DNA from: Corynebacterium sp.
GTDB taxonomy: Bacteria; Actinomycetota; Actinomycetes; Mycobacteriales; Mycobacteriaceae
Direction of reading: 5' to 3'
DNA length: 19,564 bases
Assembly (NCBI RefSeq): GCF_030152825.1
Contig: NZ_JASLIP010000050.1
Coordinates: 1 to 19,564 of the forward strand
Made by a program: the position numbers and the translations under genes. The notes below the pieces were generated by a model. That model worked only from the letters and a program-made list of their open reading frames with translations, searched no databases and was not told the DNA's origin. Within the stretch, counting starts at the first letter, position 1, and the number at the start of each line of letters is the position of its first letter. Shown here piece by piece: positions 1-7,376 of this stretch.

Positions 1-473
1 ACTGCCCGCACCCCAGGGACGACGGAGCGGTCCGTGAGGTAGCCGTTGAGTTCGGCGACGTCGCTGGGGAAGTTTTCCGCATTGCGCGGGTCGCGGCGCA
101 GGGCGCGGAGGGTGTTCTGGTCGGTGCCGGGTGCCCGGCCAAGACCCAGATCGATGCGGCCGGGGTGCAGCTCCGCGAGGGTGCCGAACTGCTCGGCGAC
201 AACGAGAGGGGAGTGGTTCGGCAGCATCACGCCGCCCGCGCCCAGGTTGATGGAGTTGGTGTTCGCCGCGACGTGGGCGATGAGCACCGCCGGCGCGGAG
301 CTGGCGATGGAGCGCATGTTGTGGTGCTCGGCGTACCAGATGCGCTTGAAGCCGAGCTGCTCGGCGCGCTGGGCGAAGCTCACGGAGCGTTCGAAGGAGG
401 CGCCGGGGCGTTCGCCGTCGAAGATCAGCGCGAAGTCGATCAGGGACAGTGGGGTGTGATTCGAGTTAGTCAT
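1..473 (-). CDS. LLM-class flavin-dependent oxidoreductase, partial (MsnO8-like)
   Basis: This is the N-terminal ~157 residues of a bacterial luciferase-like monooxygenase; the rest lies beyond the left edge. Reading the minus strand from ATG at 473 gives MTNSNHTPLSLIDFALIF, then RAEQLGFKRIWYAEHHNM, a strand and turn containing NLGAGGVMLPNHSPLVVAEQ, and LHPGRIDLGLGRAPGTD. The WYAEHH stretch and the (H/S)PGR(I/L)DLGLGRAPG stretch are typical of the MsnO8/YwcH-type branch of the TIM-barrel, FMN-using family. Substrate cannot be told from sequence. No clear Shine-Dalgarno precedes the ATG. A weak -10-like TAAGAC lies 7 bases upstream, so a leaderless transcript is possible. The gene is not part of the pst operon, whose terminator lies at about 608-646. 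Confidence 0.85.
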   Translation of the reverse strand, partial: MTNSNHTPLSLIDFALIFDGERPGASFERSVSFAQRAEQLGFKRIWYAEHHNMRSIASSAPAVLIAHVAANTNSINLGAGGVMLPNHSPLVVAEQFGTLAELHPGRIDLGLGRAPGTDQNTLRALRRDPRNAENFPSDVAELNGYLTDRSVVPGVRA

Positions 474-607
474 CACCACCGTCTTACCACCGAGCAGCGA
501 GTGACGGGGTGGCCGCCGAGGTTGAGCCCGTCAGCTGGGTTGGGCCTGCGAGTATTTTTCGATCGAGTTTAGGGCCCGTGGTCGGTTCGTGCGCCCGGGT
601 AATAATG

Positions 608-646
608 GGAAAAGGGGCCTGCCGGGAACGTCCCGACAGACCCCTT
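608..646 (-). terminator. Rho-independent terminator of the pst operon
   Basis: Just after the pstB stop on the minus strand, a stem starting AAGGGG pairs with CCCCTT. The whole arm, including internal CUG/CAG and CGGGA/UCCCG blocks, pairs continuously if two G-U wobbles are allowed. The loop is about 3 bases. A run of T follows on the minus strand (plus-strand AAAA at 610-613). Strong stem plus U-tract fits an intrinsic terminator. Confidence 0.8.
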
Positions 647-666
647 CAAGAAGCCCCAGCGCAGGT

Positions 667-1446
667 TTAGCCGAAGCGGCCAGAGATGTAGTTCTGGGTC
701 TCTTCCTTATCCGGCTTGCTGAACAGCTGCTTGGTGTCGTTGAACTCGATCAGCTTGCCCGGCTTGCCGGCACCCGCGATGTTGAAGAACGCGGTCTTGT
801 CGGACACACGCGCGGCCTGCTGCATGTTGTGGGTCACGATGACGACGGTGAAGCGGTCCTTCAGCGTGTTAATCAGGTCCTCGATAGCCAGGGTGGAGAT
901 CGGGTCGAGCGCGGAGCACGGCTCGTCCATGAGCAGGACCTCTGGCTCCACGGCGATGGCACGCGCGATGCACAGGCGCTGCTGCTGACCACCGGACAGG
1001 CCAGAGCCCGGTTTGTCCAGGCGGTCCTTGACCTCCTCCCACAGGTTCGCGCCGCGCAGTGCCTTCTCGGTCAGCTCGTCGGCCTCGGACTTGGAGAGCT
1101 TCTTGTTGTTCAGACGAATGCCGGCCAGCACGTTGTCCTGGATGGACATGGTGGGGAAGGGGTTGGCCTTCTGGAAGACCATGCCCACCTCGCGGCGGAC
1201 GTTGACCGGGTCAACGCCGGGGCCGTAGATGTCCTTGCCATCCATCTTCACGCTGCCCTCGACGCGGGCACCAGGGATGACCTCGTGCATGCGGTTCAGG
1301 GTGCGCAGCACGGTGGACTTACCACAGCCGGACGGGCCGATGAACGCGGTCACGGACTTCGGCTCGATGGTCATGGTCACCCCCTCGACCGCGCGGAAAT
1401 CGCCGTAGAAGATGTTCAGATCCTCGATGTCGATTTGCTTAGACAT
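667..1446 (-). CDS. pstB: Phosphate ABC transporter ATP-binding protein PstB
   Basis: This is the 259-residue ATPase that drives high-affinity phosphate import through PstC/PstA at the inner face of the membrane. Visible motifs are Walker A GPSGCGKST (37-45), Q-loop FQKANPFP (Q92), ABC signature LSGGQQQR (150-157), Walker B VLLMDEPCSALD (170-181) and H-loop THNMQQ (H206). The C-terminus ETQNYISGRFG is typical of PstB. Length matches the family (about 250-260). The frame is open 46 codons further upstream, but ATG at 1446 is chosen because GGAGG sits 4 bases before it and the protein then begins MSKQIDIEDLNIFYGDF as in other PstB. It follows pstA after a 150-base gap and is the last gene of the operon. 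Confidence 0.97.
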   Translation of the reverse strand: MSKQIDIEDLNIFYGDFRAVEGVTMTIEPKSVTAFIGPSGCGKSTVLRTLNRMHEVIPGARVEGSVKMDGKDIYGPGVDPVNVRREVGMVFQKANPFPTMSIQDNVLAGIRLNNKKLSKSEADELTEKALRGANLWEEVKDRLDKPGSGLSGGQQQRLCIARAIAVEPEVLLMDEPCSALDPISTLAIEDLINTLKDRFTVVIVTHNMQQAARVSDKTAFFNIAGAGKPGKLIEFNDTKQLFSKPDKEETQNYISGRFG

Positions 1447-1570
1447 TTTTCCTCCAGTGTTTTGTGTGCGCACCGCTTCGGGTGGGCGGGGAACCGGCTT
1501 CTTTGGGACGTCGCCGGCTCGGCGTGAGTGATTAAGTTCTTCTTTTTGGGGTGTTGCTCTCGGGGTTGGG

Positions 1571-1592
1571 CCCGGGAGCGCCATCTCCCGGC
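1571..1592 (-). other. Hairpin after pstA stop
   Basis: A 7-bp stem (CCGGGAG/CTCCCGG) with a 6-base loop starts a few bases after the pstA stop on the minus strand. It is not followed by a T-run, so it is not a clear terminator. It may slow RNA decay or partly separate pstB expression from pstA. The rest of the 150-base pstA-pstB gap holds a second weak CCGGC/GCCGG stem and the pstB ribosome binding site. Confidence 0.4.
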
Positions 1593-1596
1593 GGCC

Positions 1597-2796
1597 TTAG
1601 CGGCCGGACTTCGGGGCGAGCACCTTGGACAGGATGCGGGCGCCGAGGTTGAGGAGCATCACGATGACAATGAGCAGGAGGGCTGCGGCCCAGGCACGGT
1701 CGGTGGACGCGATGGCCGCGGTACCAGGTGCGGTCGGGCGGGTGACGGAGTCGTAGATGAAGGTCGGCAGGGTGGACATCCAGCCGGAGAAGACGTTCCA
1801 GTTCACGCTCGCGGCGAAGCCCGCGGTGACCATGATCGGGGCGGTCTCACCGATGACACGAGCGATGGCGATGGTGATGCCGGACAGGATGCCGGAGATC
1901 GCGGTCGGCAGGACGATCTTCATGATGGTCTTCCACTTCGGCACGCCCAGGGCGTAGGAGGCCTCGCGCAGGTCGTGCGGCACCAGTCGCAGGATCTCCT
2001 CCGTGTTACGAACCACGACCGGGATCATGAGCACGGAGAGCGCCACGGCGGCGGAGATACCGGACTTAGCGGCCGTCAGGTTCTCTGGGGCGACCAGCTC
2101 GATCACCGTGGAGAACAGGGAGAACGCGAACAGACCAGCGACGATGGACGGGATGCCCGTCATGACGTCCACGAAGAAGGTGATGGCACGGCCGAGTGCG
2201 CCGGACTTCTTGTCGTTGGCGTACTCCACCAGGTAGATCGCGCAGAGCACACCGACCGGGATGGAGATGATCGCCGCGGCGAGGGTGATCAGCAGGGTAC
2301 CGACGATCGCGTGGTGGAAACCACCCATGAGCTCGGACTCGCCGGCCGCGAACTCCTTATCGTAGATGCCCTTCATGCCCTCCATGGAGCGGTTCAGCAG
2401 GGAGCTGTTTTCGATCAGCACCGGGCCACCCTTTTCGATAGCCATCCACAGTAGGGAGACCAGTGGCACCAGCGCGAGGGCGAAGGCGGAGGAGACGAGC
2501 ACGGTGGCCACGCGGTCCACGGCCTTGCGTTTGCCCTCGACGGCGGCGGACCAGGCGAAGGTCACCACTAGGTTGAACAGGCCGGCCAGGAAGGCGGCCA
2601 GGGCGATGGAGAAACCATCCGAGATGAGGGCCGTGACGACGATCGCGGCGATGACGGAGCCAGCGATGATGGCGTAGGGAGCCCCCTTCGGCAGGTGGTT
2701 GACGACCAAGTGCGAGGCGCTGCTGTTGCCCTTCGCGGGGGCCTGTGCTCCCTCGCGTGGAGCATCAACGGTTGCGGTGTTCTTCTTGTCAGCCAT
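1597..2796 (-). CDS. pstA: Phosphate ABC transporter permease PstA
   Basis: This 399-residue inner-membrane permease partners PstC to form the phosphate channel. The conserved part, from about residue 145, has the HHAIVGTLLIT segment, GVLCAIYLVEYA, the FFVDVMTGIPSIVAGLFAF segment, and the EAA-type loop RLVPHDLREASYALGVPKWKT that contacts PstB. It is about 100 residues longer than the E. coli protein. The extra N-terminus is a polar, Ala/Lys-rich stretch (1-35) followed by two added hydrophobic segments (roughly 38-60 and 62-82). Start ATG 2796 lies 4 bases after the pstC stop (TGA at 2801-2803), so the two are translationally close. Only a weak GGGGCA stands upstream. Confidence 0.95.
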   Translation of the reverse strand: MADKKNTATVDAPREGAQAPAKGNSSASHLVVNHLPKGAPYAIIAGSVIAAIVVTALISDGFSIALAAFLAGLFNLVVTFAWSAAVEGKRKAVDRVATVLVSSAFALALVPLVSLLWMAIEKGGPVLIENSSLLNRSMEGMKGIYDKEFAAGESELMGGFHHAIVGTLLITLAAAIISIPVGVLCAIYLVEYANDKKSGALGRAITFFVDVMTGIPSIVAGLFAFSLFSTVIELVAPENLTAAKSGISAAVALSVLMIPVVVRNTEEILRLVPHDLREASYALGVPKWKTIMKIVLPTAISGILSGITIAIARVIGETAPIMVTAGFAASVNWNVFSGWMSTLPTFIYDSVTRPTAPGTAAIASTDRAWAAALLLIVIVMLLNLGARILSKVLAPKSGR

Positions 2797-2800
2797 GAGA

Positions 2801-3766
2801 TCAGTGCCCCTTGACGGTCGTGCGTGCGACGATCCAGCGCGCGGTCATGTTCACGATCAGGGTGATGGTGAACAGAACCAGGCCGATCGAGATGAGTTCG
2901 GACATGCGCAGGCCCGCTGCCTCTGGGAAGTTCTGCGCGATCTCTGCCGCGATGGTCTGGTTACCGGACAGCAGCAGGGAGACGATGAGGCCACCGGAGG
3001 AGAGCACCATGGCCACTGCCATGGTCTCGCCGAGCGCGCGGCCGAGGCCCAGCATCACTGCGGAGACGATGCCGGAGATACCGAAGGGCAGCACGGCCAT
3101 GCGGATCATTTCCCAGCGGGTTGCGCCGAGAGCCAAGGCTGCCTCTTCCTGCAGGCGTGGAGTCTGCAGGAATACCTCGCGGACCAGGGAGGTGATGATC
3201 GGCAGGATCATGATGGACAGCACCAGGCTGGCGGTGAGCAGGGTGCGGCCGGTCTGAGAGACCGCGCCGTCGTCGTCGGGGGAGAAGATCGGGATCCACC
3301 CCAGGTACTTCGCGAACCACTCGTAGAGCGGGACGAAGCGACCGGACAGCGCCAGACCCCAGAGGCCGTAGACGACGGACGGAATGGCTGCCAGCAGGTC
3401 GATCGTGTACCCCAGCACCGGGGCCAGCTTGCGGGGAGCCATGTGCGTCGTGAACAGGGCGATGCCGATGGCGAACGGGGTGGCCACGATCAGGGAGATG
3501 ATCGCGGAGATCAACGTGCCGATGATCAGCGGGAAGACGTAGGCGAGGAAGCCACGGCCACCGGTGATAGTCGTCGGGTCGTCGAAGGAAGCCTTGATGG
3601 TGTCCGTGGACTGCAGGAAGAGGAAGAACGCGACACCAGCGAGGATGGCGAGGATCAGGACGCCAGCGGCGAGGGCGAGGAAAGAAAAGATTCTGTCCCC
3701 GGGCCTAACGACGGGTCCCTTCTTTGCCTGCTTCGCGGGCGCAGCGGTGGCTGTGTCAGCTGACAA
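2801..3766 (-). CDS. pstC: Phosphate ABC transporter permease PstC
   Basis: This 321-residue inner-membrane permease is the partner of PstA. It shows a first membrane segment FSFLALAAGVLILAILAGVAFFLFL (about 28-52), a short periplasmic stretch with TTITGGRGFLAYVFPLIIGTL, several further membrane segments, and the EAA-type loop RLQEEAALALGATRWEMI that docks on PstB. The start is TTG at 3766: no ATG or GTG is in frame nearby, and GGAG (3772-3775) lies 5 bases upstream. A TTG start with a short but well-placed ribosome site may keep permease levels below those of the abundant binding protein encoded just upstream. It is separated from pstS by 149 bases holding a long hairpin and a CACCCC repeat. 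Confidence 0.95.
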   Translation of the reverse strand: MSADTATAAPAKQAKKGPVVRPGDRIFSFLALAAGVLILAILAGVAFFLFLQSTDTIKASFDDPTTITGGRGFLAYVFPLIIGTLISAIISLIVATPFAIGIALFTTHMAPRKLAPVLGYTIDLLAAIPSVVYGLWGLALSGRFVPLYEWFAKYLGWIPIFSPDDDGAVSQTGRTLLTASLVLSIMILPIITSLVREVFLQTPRLQEEAALALGATRWEMIRMAVLPFGISGIVSAVMLGLGRALGETMAVAMVLSSGGLIVSLLLSGNQTIAAEIAQNFPEAAGLRMSELISIGLVLFTITLIVNMTARWIVARTTVKGH

Positions 3767-3836
3767 GAGAGCTCCTGTGCGGGGTGAGTGAGGGGTGATA
3801 TGGGGTGCAAATCAAAGTGGCTGATTCGCACGTGAA

Positions 3837-3881
3837 GCTGGGTTGGTCATTCGAGAGGTGTTTTCGAAAGACCAACCCAGC
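3837..3881 (-). other. Long hairpin between pstS and pstC
   Basis: Perfect 12-bp arms GCTGGGTTGGTC (3837-3848) and GACCAACCCAGC (3870-3881) flank a 21-base centre. The centre itself contains TTCGA/TCGAA, so the stem can continue after one A-A mismatch. It lies 35 bases past the pstS stop. No T-run follows on the minus strand, so read-through into pstC is expected. Such an element can protect the 3' end of the pstS message or attenuate downstream genes. Confidence 0.75.
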
Positions 3882-3915
3882 CTCGTGTTCTGCGTGCGTC
3901 AGTTGCGCGGCGTTG

Positions 3916-5025
3916 TTACTTCTTGACCTCGATCTGGTCGAGGACCTTGGTGATCTTGCCGCGAAGCTCATCGGAGATCGGGGCGGAGCCGGCGTTGTCT
4001 GCTGCGGACTGCTGGCCCTCCTCGCTGACGACGAAGTTCTCCCAGGCCTTGACCAGGTCGACCTTCTCCTGGCTGTCGTAGCTGGAGCAGACGATGTGGT
4101 AGGAGACCAGGACGATTGGGTAAGCACCCTCGGCGTCGATGTCGCGCTTCAGCTCGACGGCGATGTCGCCCTCGTGGCGGCCCTCGGCGACCGGGGACTC
4201 GTCGACGACCTTGGCAGCAGCCTCTGGGGTGTACTCGACGAAGTCCTCGCCGACCTTGATGGCGGCCTTGCCCATGTCGTCGGAGATGGCGGAGGCGTCG
4301 GCGTAGCCGATCGCGCCCTCGGTGTCAGCGACGAGGGAGACCACACCGTCGGTGCCCTGTGCGGCCTCGCCACCGTACTCAGCCGGGAACTCCTCGGCGG
4401 CCTCGTGTGGCCACTCGGCCTCAGTGGCCTTGTTGAGGTAGTCGGTGAAGTTCTTGGTGGTGCCGGACTCGTCGGAGCGGTGGACGGCGGTGATCTTGGT
4501 GTCCGGGAGGTCTGCCTCCGGGTTCAGCTCGGCGATCGCCGGGTCATTCCACTTGGTGATCTTGCCAGCGAAGATCTTCGCAGCGGTGGCGGCGTCGAGG
4601 TTCAGCTTGTCCACGCCCTTGAGATTGAAGGCGATGGCGATGGGGGAGACGTAGACCGGGAACTCGAAGGCGCCGTTTTCGCCACAGACCTTCTTGGACT
4701 GTGCGATCTCGTCTTCGTCCATAAAGGCGTCGGAGCCAGCGAAGTCGGCCTTGCCTGCCAGGAACTGCTTGCGGCCTGCGCCGGAGCCATCCGGGGAGTA
4801 GTTGATGTTCGCGCCGGAGTTCTGAGCAGAGAAGTCGGTGGTCCACGCCTGGATGGCGGCCTTCTGGGAGGATGCGCCGATGCCAACGAGGCTGCCGGAG
4901 ACCTGCTGGCCATCGTTGCCGGAGCCAGCCTCCTGGTCGCCGGTGGCGGAGTTTCCGCCGCAGGCGGTCAGGGTGAGAGTGGCTGCAGTTAGGACTGCAG
5001 CTGGAGCGAGGCGGTTGAGCTTCAC
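3916..5025 (-). CDS. pstS: Phosphate-binding lipoprotein PstS
   Basis: This 369-residue periplasmic-side phosphate receptor delivers phosphate to PstC/PstA. Residues 1-22 form a lipoprotein signal ending in the lipobox LTAC with the lipid-bearing Cys22, followed by a Gly/Ser/Asp-rich linker. Phosphate-site stretches are visible: GIGASSQKAA (48-57 region), a FAGSDA segment, and AVHRSDESGTTKNFTDYL, the most diagnostic one. The C-terminus holds the usual AWENFVVSEEGQ helix. The start is GTG at 5025, with AGAAAGG about 8 bases upstream. It is first in the pst block after a 243-base gap from phoU, has PHO-box-like repeats about 90 bases upstream, and a hairpin after its stop, all fitting strong phosphate-starvation expression. 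Confidence 0.97.
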   Translation of the reverse strand: MKLNRLAPAAVLTAATLTLTACGGNSATGDQEAGSGNDGQQVSGSLVGIGASSQKAAIQAWTTDFSAQNSGANINYSPDGSGAGRKQFLAGKADFAGSDAFMDEDEIAQSKKVCGENGAFEFPVYVSPIAIAFNLKGVDKLNLDAATAAKIFAGKITKWNDPAIAELNPEADLPDTKITAVHRSDESGTTKNFTDYLNKATEAEWPHEAAEEFPAEYGGEAAQGTDGVVSLVADTEGAIGYADASAISDDMGKAAIKVGEDFVEYTPEAAAKVVDESPVAEGRHEGDIAVELKRDIDAEGAYPIVLVSYHIVCSSYDSQEKVDLVKAWENFVVSEEGQQSAADNAGSAPISDELRGKITKVLDQIEVKK

Positions 5026-5112
5026 GTAAGGAGCCTTTCTTCTTTCAACTACGTGCGGGTTTTCCCCGATACAAATGAAAAGATAAAAGGCGTGGGTGAC
5101 GACCGGTTCCCT

Positions 5113-5134
5113 TTTAAGTGAACCTTAGGTGAAG
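5113..5134 (-). promoter_or_regulatory. PHO-box-like tandem 11-mers upstream of pstS
   Basis: On the pstS coding strand, two head-to-tail 11-base units, CTTCACCTAAG and GTTCACTTAAA, share the core TTCAC in the same register. This matches the form of known PhoP/PhoB-family sites (direct repeats one helical turn apart, GTTCACC-type in actinobacteria). The site lies 88-109 bases before the pstS start, above an AT-rich stretch (5066-5095) that probably holds the promoter. RegX3 from this window is the likely binder, by inference. Confidence 0.65.
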
Positions 5135-5194
5135 TTTTGGTTATCACAGCTCAGGGGCTATATTTTGGGCTTGGTTTTCGCTTTGAGGGCGCCG

Positions 5195-5226
5195 CTGGCC
5201 CGGGTTCGTTAACCAACCCGGGCCAG
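5195..5226 (-). terminator. Hairpin downstream of phoU
   Basis: A perfect 12-bp stem, CTGGCCCGGGTT (5195-5206) and AACCCGGGCCAG (5215-5226) with an 8-base loop, lies 43 bases past the phoU stop on the minus strand and before the pstS regulatory region. No strong T-run follows, so it may be a weak or factor-assisted terminator separating phoU from pstS. Confidence 0.55.
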
Positions 5227-5268
5227 GAGATTGAGTGGCGGCGTGCGCAGCCACGTCATCGTTGCGGC

Positions 5269-6000
5269 TTAGTTCTGTGCGTCTTCCTGCGTCTCCTCCG
5301 GGGTGCCGGTCAGTGGCTTGCGCCCGCTCTGGGTGTCGTACATGCCCGCCAGAACCGGCTCGAAGCTGCCGGTCAGCAGGTACTCGACGCGGTGGGAGAC
5401 ATTGACCGCCTGGTCGCCGAAACGCTCGAAGTAGCGGGAGATGAGGGTGACGTCCGCGATCTGGCTTGGGGAAATCTCGCTGCGGGCCAGTTCGCCGATG
5501 ATGGTGAACACCCGCAGATGCAGGGTATCCATCTCCTCATCGATGGCCGCGATCATCGGAACGGCGGAGGTACCTGGCTCGGTGAGCAGCTGGACGAGGG
5601 CACGGCCGATGCGCACAGCAGTGGAGCCCATGTGTGTGAACACGTCGCGGAACTGGTCTGGGAGAGCGTTCTCCGGGTAGCGGATGCGGACCAGGGAGCC
5701 GATGTGGCGGGCGAGGTCGCCCATGCGCTCGATAGCCACGGACATCTTGAGCGCGGAGATGACCACGCGCAGGTCAGCGGCGACCGGGGCCTGCAGTGCC
5801 AGGACTTCAGCGGAGCGCTGGTCCAGGTCTGCCTGCATGCCGTCAATGGAATCATCATCGCTGATGACCTGCTGGGCCAGTTCCAGGTCATTATTGAGCA
5901 GCGCCTCCACGGACTTCTCCATGGCTGAAGTGGCCTTCTCGGCCATCTCGACGAGGCTGTCTGCGATAGATTCGAGTTCGTTGCGGAAGACTTCGCGCAC
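5269..6000 (-). CDS. phoU: Phosphate signalling protein PhoU
   Basis: This 243-residue cytoplasmic helical protein couples the state of the Pst transporter to the phosphate-sensing kinase and restrains phosphate uptake. It starts VREVFRNELESIADSLVEMAEKA and contains the two-repeat PhoU layout. The diagnostic stretches are LDQRSAEVLALQAPVAADLRVVISALK (about 79-105, with the first repeat's ERMGDLARHI) and a second-repeat VTLISRYFERFGDQAVNVSHRVEYLLTG. Both E(R)xGD metal-binding-type motifs are present. The frame extends 14 codons upstream, but GTG at 6000 is preferred because GAAAGGA precedes it by about 7 bases. Unlike the common pstSCAB-phoU order, phoU here lies upstream of pstS and is divergent from senX3, so it is probably transcribed separately. 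Confidence 0.95.
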   Translation of the reverse strand: MREVFRNELESIADSLVEMAEKATSAMEKSVEALLNNDLELAQQVISDDDSIDGMQADLDQRSAEVLALQAPVAADLRVVISALKMSVAIERMGDLARHIGSLVRIRYPENALPDQFRDVFTHMGSTAVRIGRALVQLLTEPGTSAVPMIAAIDEEMDTLHLRVFTIIGELARSEISPSQIADVTLISRYFERFGDQAVNVSHRVEYLLTGSFEPVLAGMYDTQSGRKPLTGTPEETQEDAQN

Positions 6001-6066
6001 TCGAGGTCCTTTCTTTACAAATCCAGTGTGGGCGAGACCCACGACATCAAAGACGAGGCTTGCAGC

Positions 6067-6099
6067 CCGAGGTGAACTCGGAGTTTCAGTGGTGTGAAT
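6067..6099 (-). promoter_or_regulatory. PHO-box-like repeats between phoU and senX3
   Basis: Three consecutive 11-base units read toward phoU: ATTCACACCAC, TGAAACTCCGA, GTTCACCTCGG. The first and third carry TTCAC exactly 22 bases apart, two helical turns. They lie 67-99 bases before the phoU start and about 73-105 bases before senX3, so one site could serve both divergent genes. The overlapping palindrome GTGTG-AATTC-CACAC (6092-6106) is another possible operator. Confidence 0.5.
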
Positions 6100-6159
6100 T
6101 CCACACGAAACCTTGCGCTCAGCCCCACCCGCTCCGTGGTCAGCCGCCTGCTTGCAGTT

Positions 6160-6165
6160 TAGAGT
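6160..6165 (+). promoter_or_regulatory. -10 box for a leaderless senX3 transcript
   Basis: TAGAGT lies 6 bases before the GTG start, placing the expected transcription start at the start codon itself. No convincing -35 box is seen and no ribosome binding site is present. Confidence 0.45.
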
Positions 6166-6171
6166 GGTGGC

Positions 6172-7344
6172 GTGGATGTGTTGCTCATTTCGCTTATCGC
6201 TGGTGCGGTCGGCGTTGTTTTAGGTCTTCTGCTCAGTCTTCTGTTCCGGGCGGTCGGGCGTCGCCGGCAGGTCGTCGAAACTGACCCGGACGAGGGGCTG
6301 CCCGCGGGCATGGACGAGGTCCTGGCCGCACTTCCCAGCGCGGCCATCGTCATCGACTCGGACGGTGCGGTGATCAAGGCCTCCACCGCGGCCTACGCTC
6401 TGGGCCTGGTCGACGGTCCCGCCTTCGGGGCACCGCAGTTGCAAGAGACGGTGGCTCGCGTTGCGGACCGCCGTATCTACGAGGACGTCAACTTCGTCAT
6501 TAAGCACGACGCGAACGAATACTCCCGCCGTTTTCTTCACGCGGGCGTCGCCCCGCTGGGTAAGGGCTATGTGCTGGTGCTGTGCGATGACGAGACGGAG
6601 TTCCACCGCGTCGAGGCCGTGCGCCGCGACTTTGTGGCCAATGTTTCCCACGAGCTGAAGACTCCCATCGGCGCGATTTCGCTGCTGGCCGAGGCCGTGA
6701 CGGATTATTCCGATGACCCGGAGGCGGTGCACCGCTTCGGGGGCAAGATCCAGAAGGAATCCACCCGGCTGGTTCACCTGGTGCAGGAGATCATCGACCT
6801 CTCCCAGGTCCAGGACAACGAGGAGCTCGAGTCTTCCGCCGTCATTGAGGTCTCCGACGTGGTGGAGGAAGCGATCGATCGGGCACGGACGAACGCGGAG
6901 TCCAAAAACATCACGATCAACGTTGCGCTGAACCCTGACCTGCGGGTGGAGGGCTCCTTCGATTTGCTGGCTAAGGCGGTGCGCAACCTGGTGGATAATG
7001 CGGTCAATTACTCCAGCGCTGACACTGAGATCGGTATCAGCACTGAGCGCCGTGGCAATTCCGCAGCGGTGATCGTAACGGACCACGGCATCGGGATGAG
7101 CTCGAAGGAGACGGACCGTATCTTCGAGCGCTTCTACCGGGTCGACCCGGCGCGTTCCCGTAATACGGGCGGTACCGGCTTGGGGCTGTCGATCGTGAAG
7201 CACATCGTCGCCACGCACGGCGGCAAGATCAAGGTGTGGAGCCGCCAGGGTGAGGGTTCGACCTTCACCGTGCTCCTGCCACTTGCACACCTCGACCGGC
7301 AGTACGACAACGAAGCATCCAGCGAAGTAGTGACTGGCGGCTAG
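6172..7344 (+). CDS. senX3: Sensor histidine kinase SenX3
   Basis: This 390-residue membrane kinase probably senses phosphate through PhoU/Pst and phosphorylates RegX3. Order: one N-terminal membrane segment (4-25), a PAS-like region (about 50-145), H-box FVANVSHELKTP with phospho-acceptor His160, N-box RNLVDNAVNYS (Asn276), G1 box DHGIGM (304-309), F-box IFERFYRVDPARSR, and G2 box GGTGLGLS (333-340). The RRDFVANVSHELKTP and ARSR-TGG-GLGLSIVKH stretches closely resemble mycobacterial SenX3. The start is GTG 6172 with no Shine-Dalgarno. TAGAGT ends 6 bases before it, fitting a -10 box of a leaderless transcript. It is 32 bases upstream of regX3 and divergent from phoU. Corynebacteria also have PhoSR-type phosphate systems, so its exact signal is inferred from context. 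Confidence 0.88.
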   Translation: MDVLLISLIAGAVGVVLGLLLSLLFRAVGRRRQVVETDPDEGLPAGMDEVLAALPSAAIVIDSDGAVIKASTAAYALGLVDGPAFGAPQLQETVARVADRRIYEDVNFVIKHDANEYSRRFLHAGVAPLGKGYVLVLCDDETEFHRVEAVRRDFVANVSHELKTPIGAISLLAEAVTDYSDDPEAVHRFGGKIQKESTRLVHLVQEIIDLSQVQDNEELESSAVIEVSDVVEEAIDRARTNAESKNITINVALNPDLRVEGSFDLLAKAVRNLVDNAVNYSSADTEIGISTERRGNSAAVIVTDHGIGMSSKETDRIFERFYRVDPARSRNTGGTGLGLSIVKHIVATHGGKIKVWSRQGEGSTFTVLLPLAHLDRQYDNEASSEVVTGG

Positions 7345-7376
7345 GCCGTCGGTAGGTAAGAGAAGGAATAAGGAAA

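Noticed and set aside
589..5029. Long open frames on the plus strand opposite pstB, pstA, pstC and pstS
   Set aside because: They are antisense shadows of GC-rich genes, with Arg/Gly/Asp-rich or His/Gln-rich translations and no recognisable domain. The minus-strand frames encode clear Pst proteins.
6220..7290. Minus-strand frames opposite senX3 and regX3
   Set aside because: Codon shadows of the plus-strand kinase and regulator, with no domain and no ribosome site.
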